In this document: positions 4,146 through 6,575 of the stretch, piece by piece
Position numbering within the stretch: position 1 is the first letter of the stretch
How the letters are laid out: each line of letters opens with the position of its first letter
Assembly (NCBI GenBank): GCA_903903365.1
Contig: CAIUYS010000541.1
Span: 1-6,575 of the forward strand
Length of the DNA stretch: 6,575 nt
Reading direction: 5' to 3'
DNA from: an uncultured Methylococcaceae bacterium
Lineage (GTDB): Bacteria > Pseudomonadota > Gammaproteobacteria > Methylococcales > Methylomonadaceae
Position numbers and translations under genes: made by a program
Notes under the pieces: generated by a model
The model's database searches: none
Seen by the model: only the letters and a program-made list of their open reading frames with translations
Told to the model about the DNA's origin: nothing

Positions 4146-6575
4146 ATGAGCGATTTCCCCTACGCAGGTTTACGTCCTTTTCAATCTGACGAAGCCGCTA
4201 TTTTTTTTGGTCGTGAACAACACACTGACGAATTATTAGCACGTTTATCAAAACAACAATTTTTAGCGGTAGTAGGATATTCAGGCAGCGGTAAATCGTC
4301 TTTGGTCAAAGCAGGATTGGTCCCCAGTTTACAAGCTGGTTTTTTAGGGAAAGCAGGTACATATTGGCAGATTGCTCAAATGCATCCGGGCAATGAACCG
4401 TTTACTAACCTGGCAGAAGCTTTAATCGACGAAAAAGCATTAGGTGAAAGTTATCGTATCGCCTTATTACAAAATGAATTCTTAAAACATGGCGCATTTA
4501 GTTTGCATGAATTTTTAGCCATTAAACCCTTAGCACACAATGGCAAGTTGTTGATTGTTTGTGATCAATTTGAAGAAATTTTTCGTTATCAAAATGCAGA
4601 AGCGAATTCAGAAGCAGCTGCCTTTGTTGAATTGTTATTAGCCAGTGCAAAGCCTTATACCTTGCCTAATGGAGAAATTTCTAACAGTATTTATGTTGTA
4701 CTTACCATGCGTTCTGATTTTATTGGCGATTGTGCGTTGTTTTCAGGATTAGCAGAAGCCATTAATAATGGTTTATACCTCACGCCACGTTTAACTCGTG
4801 AACAGTTACGTGCCGCGATAGAAGAGCCCGCTTTGGTATTTAACGGCAAGGTTGAGCCAGATTTGGTAGTGAAATTGTTGCAAGACGCTGAGAATAATTC
4901 CGATCAATTACCATTATTGCAACATGCTTTGATGCGCTTGTGGAATAACTCAACCGATAAAATTCTAACCATGAATGATTATTCTTCGAAATTGGGGAAT
5001 TTAAAACAAGCCTTGTCTGACCATGCAGATAAAATTTTTAATGAATTAACAGATAAACAACAAAAAATAACCGAGATTTTGTTTAAAAGCCTAACTGAGC
5101 GCGGTAATGACCAACGCGATACACGTCGTTCAGTCGAATTATCCAAGGTAGAAAAATTAGCCAACGTGGAATGGCGAGAAATAGCCACGATAGTGGACGC
5201 TTTTCGTAAAGAAGGGCGGAGTTTTTTACTTCCTGCGTTACCTAAAAAGTTATCGTCTGACAGTATGTTGGATATTTCCCACGAAAGTTTAATTCGGCAA
5301 TGGCAAAAGCTAAAAGATTGGACCGAACAGGAAGCAAATGCGGCTGATATTTATCAACGCTTAGAAGAAGCAGCTGTATCTTGGAAAGAACGAAGGCATA
5401 GTTATTATCGCACTCCTGAGCTGGAAAATGCTTTGGATTGGTATAAAAAGCAACAAAATCGTGCTATTTGGGCGAGTCGCTATGGTCAGAATTTTGAATT
5501 AGCAGAAAAATTTTTACTAGAAAGTGAAGAATATGAAGATAAAAGCGAAGATGTAATTTATTGCAATAACTATATTAAGCGATTTGGAGCTATTTATCCT
5601 TATGGTGAATTAACAGAGAAGCAAGTAAAACATCACTCGTTATCTATTAAGTTAATTAGAAAAGGCAAGCGTAATCCCTTTTATAAAATGCAAATAGTAA
5701 ATGGTTTAGGTGTGATTACGCCTAATCATGATATAGATATAGGAACTTATTTAAATCCAGCAGATTTTAATACACTCAATAATCTTATAAAAGTATGTCA
5801 ATGGGAATTTGTTTATGATGCAGATGACGATGTCATTTATGAAAAAGCCTATAACAAAGAGGGGAAATTAGTCAGCGGATTTGTTTATTTACCTCGAACT
5901 AAAAACGACTTATCAGCAAAGGCATTTTTTATAGGAGCGGACGGTTATCCAGAAGCACAAAGCAACTCTAAGGCAGAATATGTCGAGTTTACATATTCAG
6001 AGCAGGGAGATGAAATAGAGGTGCATTATTTTGATCGTCATCATAACCCACAAGCAGGGTTTGATAAAACTTACGGACGAAAACAGGAATTTGACGAAAA
6101 GGGATTAGTTACAAAAAAAACCACTATTGATGCACAAGGTATGCCTATGAATGGTGTCGATGGTTATGCGTCTTTAGTCGTTCAATATGACAGTCTGGGC
6201 AATCAAGCTGAGCTGACTTATTTTGATTTAGAAGAACAACCGGCTTTAGTTAAAGACGGTTATCATAAAGTTAGTGCTGAATATGATGAACAAGGGAATC
6301 AAATTAATTTGTTACTTTTTGATACTGAAGGTCAAGCCGTTTTACATAAAAAGGGTTTTCATAAATATACTTGCCGATATGATAATGCAGGCAATCAGAT
6401 TGAGTGGGCTTATTTTGATGTATTAGGTCAACCCACTTTACATAAAGAGGGTAATCATAAATTGACTGCAAAATATGATGACAGAGGCAATCAGATTGAA
6501 TGGGCTTATTTTGATGTAGCGGGACAACCAACTTCATATAAAGATGGCTTTCATAAATTGACTGCAAAATATGAT
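4146..6575 (+). CDS. nSTAND-type P-loop NTPase with C-terminal YD-like repeats (partial, runs off window end)
   Basis: Open for 810 codons with no stop; the 3' end lies outside the window. The start FPYAGLRPFQSDEAAIFFGRE (4-24) is the classic nSTAND1 opening. Walker A is GYSGSGKSS at 44-52 (K50) and Walker B is LLIVCDQFEEIF at 135-146 (D140, E143/E144). The sensor-like MRSDFIGDC (188-196), LYLTPRLTREQLRAAIEEPA (210-229), QLPLLQHALMRLW (254-266) and LDISHESLIRQW (375-386) follow in canonical order through the winged-helix part. A helical stretch (400-460) ends in WASRYGQNFELAEKFL. Instead of a membrane helix and WD40 propeller there is a beta-rich module (about 476-680), then 32-aa tandem repeats from 681 to the cut. 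Inferred role: NTP-dependent sensor and switch that oligomerises on target recognition and activates the CHAT effector encoded 19 nt upstream. Confidence 0.92.
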   Translation, partial: MSDFPYAGLRPFQSDEAAIFFGREQHTDELLARLSKQQFLAVVGYSGSGKSSLVKAGLVPSLQAGFLGKAGTYWQIAQMHPGNEPFTNLAEALIDEKALGESYRIALLQNEFLKHGAFSLHEFLAIKPLAHNGKLLIVCDQFEEIFRYQNAEANSEAAAFVELLLASAKPYTLPNGEISNSIYVVLTMRSDFIGDCALFSGLAEAINNGLYLTPRLTREQLRAAIEEPALVFNGKVEPDLVVKLLQDAENNSDQLPLLQHALMRLWNNSTDKILTMNDYSSKLGNLKQALSDHADKIFNELTDKQQKITEILFKSLTERGNDQRDTRRSVELSKVEKLANVEWREIATIVDAFRKEGRSFLLPALPKKLSSDSMLDISHESLIRQWQKLKDWTEQEANAADIYQRLEEAAVSWKERRHSYYRTPELENALDWYKKQQNRAIWASRYGQNFELAEKFLLESEEYEDKSEDVIYCNNYIKRFGAIYPYGELTEKQVKHHSLSIKLIRKGKRNPFYKMQIVNGLGVITPNHDIDIGTYLNPADFNTLNNLIKVCQWEFVYDADDDVIYEKAYNKEGKLVSGFVYLPRTKNDLSAKAFFIGADGYPEAQSNSKAEYVEFTYSEQGDEIEVHYFDRHHNPQAGFDKTYGRKQEFDEKGLVTKKTTIDAQGMPMNGVDGYASLVVQYDSLGNQAELTYFDLEEQPALVKDGYHKVSAEYDEQGNQINLLLFDTEGQAVLHKKGFHKYTCRYDNAGNQIEWAYFDVLGQPTLHKEGNHKLTAKYDDRGNQIEWAYFDVAGQPTSYKDGFHKLTAKYD
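6186..6575 (+). repeat. 96-nt tandem coding repeats (32-aa YD/GNQIE/YFD units), continuing past the window
   Basis: Four full units start at 6186, 6282, 6378 and 6474, and a fifth begins at 6570 and is cut. Each encodes YD..GNQ......FD..GQ.....K.G.HK.... with a strict period of 32 residues. Units 3 and 4 match at about 80 of 96 bases and 25 of 32 residues by eye, and are closer to each other than to units 1 and 2. This suggests recent duplication or recombination at the 3' side. More degenerate relatives of the unit are visible further upstream (for example around protein residues 617-650). The pattern resembles YD/RHS-type or wrapped beta-hairpin repeats and probably builds an elongated ligand-binding surface of the NTPase. 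Confidence 0.9.

Noticed and set aside
4979..5188. Minus-strand 69-codon frame
   Set aside because: It is antisense to the winged-helix part of the NTPase and is a by-product of its codon use.
6304..6567. Minus-strand 87-codon frame with a repeating pattern
   Set aside because: Its repeats mirror the 96-nt tandem repeats of the NTPase gene read antisense; no independent gene is indicated.
6186..6575. Tandem repeats considered as a CRISPR array
   Set aside because: Units are contiguous 96-nt coding repeats in frame with the NTPase, without constant short repeats and unique spacers.

Overview
The window looks like a gammaproteobacterial chromosome segment with moderate to low GC. A GC-rich palindromic intergenic repeat at 97-218 resembles repeats I associate with Methylococcales-type methanotrophs, but that placement is a weak inference. 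Coding is sparse on the left and dense on the right, as in an accessory or defence region next to ordinary genes.

Left part (1-1749). A BIME-like palindromic repeat lies downstream of a minus-strand gene for a DUF4136-type lipoprotein (243-794). Behind that gene is a minus-strand terminator-like hairpin (828-870), preceded by a possible 34-codon gene with a good ribosome binding site (905-1009). The rest, to 1749, has no convincing gene. It holds several inverted repeats, including a perfect 15-bp stem with a 3-nt loop (1377-1409), and minus-strand open stretches that may be gene relics.

Right part (1750-6575). Three plus-strand genes probably form one operon with gaps of 40 and 19 nt. They are: (i) a 110-aa trypco1 (trypsin-co-occurring domain 1) protein; (ii) a 667-aa protein with an N-terminal CHAT caspase-like protease, two TIR-like domains and a C-terminal helical module that has its own internal ribosome binding site; (iii) an nSTAND-type P-loop NTPase, open for 810 codons and cut by the window edge. 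After the NTPase core and winged-helix region, the third protein carries a beta-rich module and then 32-residue 'YD..GNQIE..YFD' tandem repeats instead of the usual WD40 repeats.

Working model (inference from family knowledge): the NTPase senses an invader through its C-terminal repeats, oligomerises and switches on the CHAT protease. The TIR-like domains appear to lack the NADase glutamate and would then act as docking or recognition modules. The trypco1 protein would be a partner, substrate or regulator. This is the arrangement expected of an NTP-dependent bacterial conflict (antiphage or self-killing) system. The combination of trypco1, CHAT-TIR-TIR and an nSTAND protein with YD-like repeats is the main point of interest.
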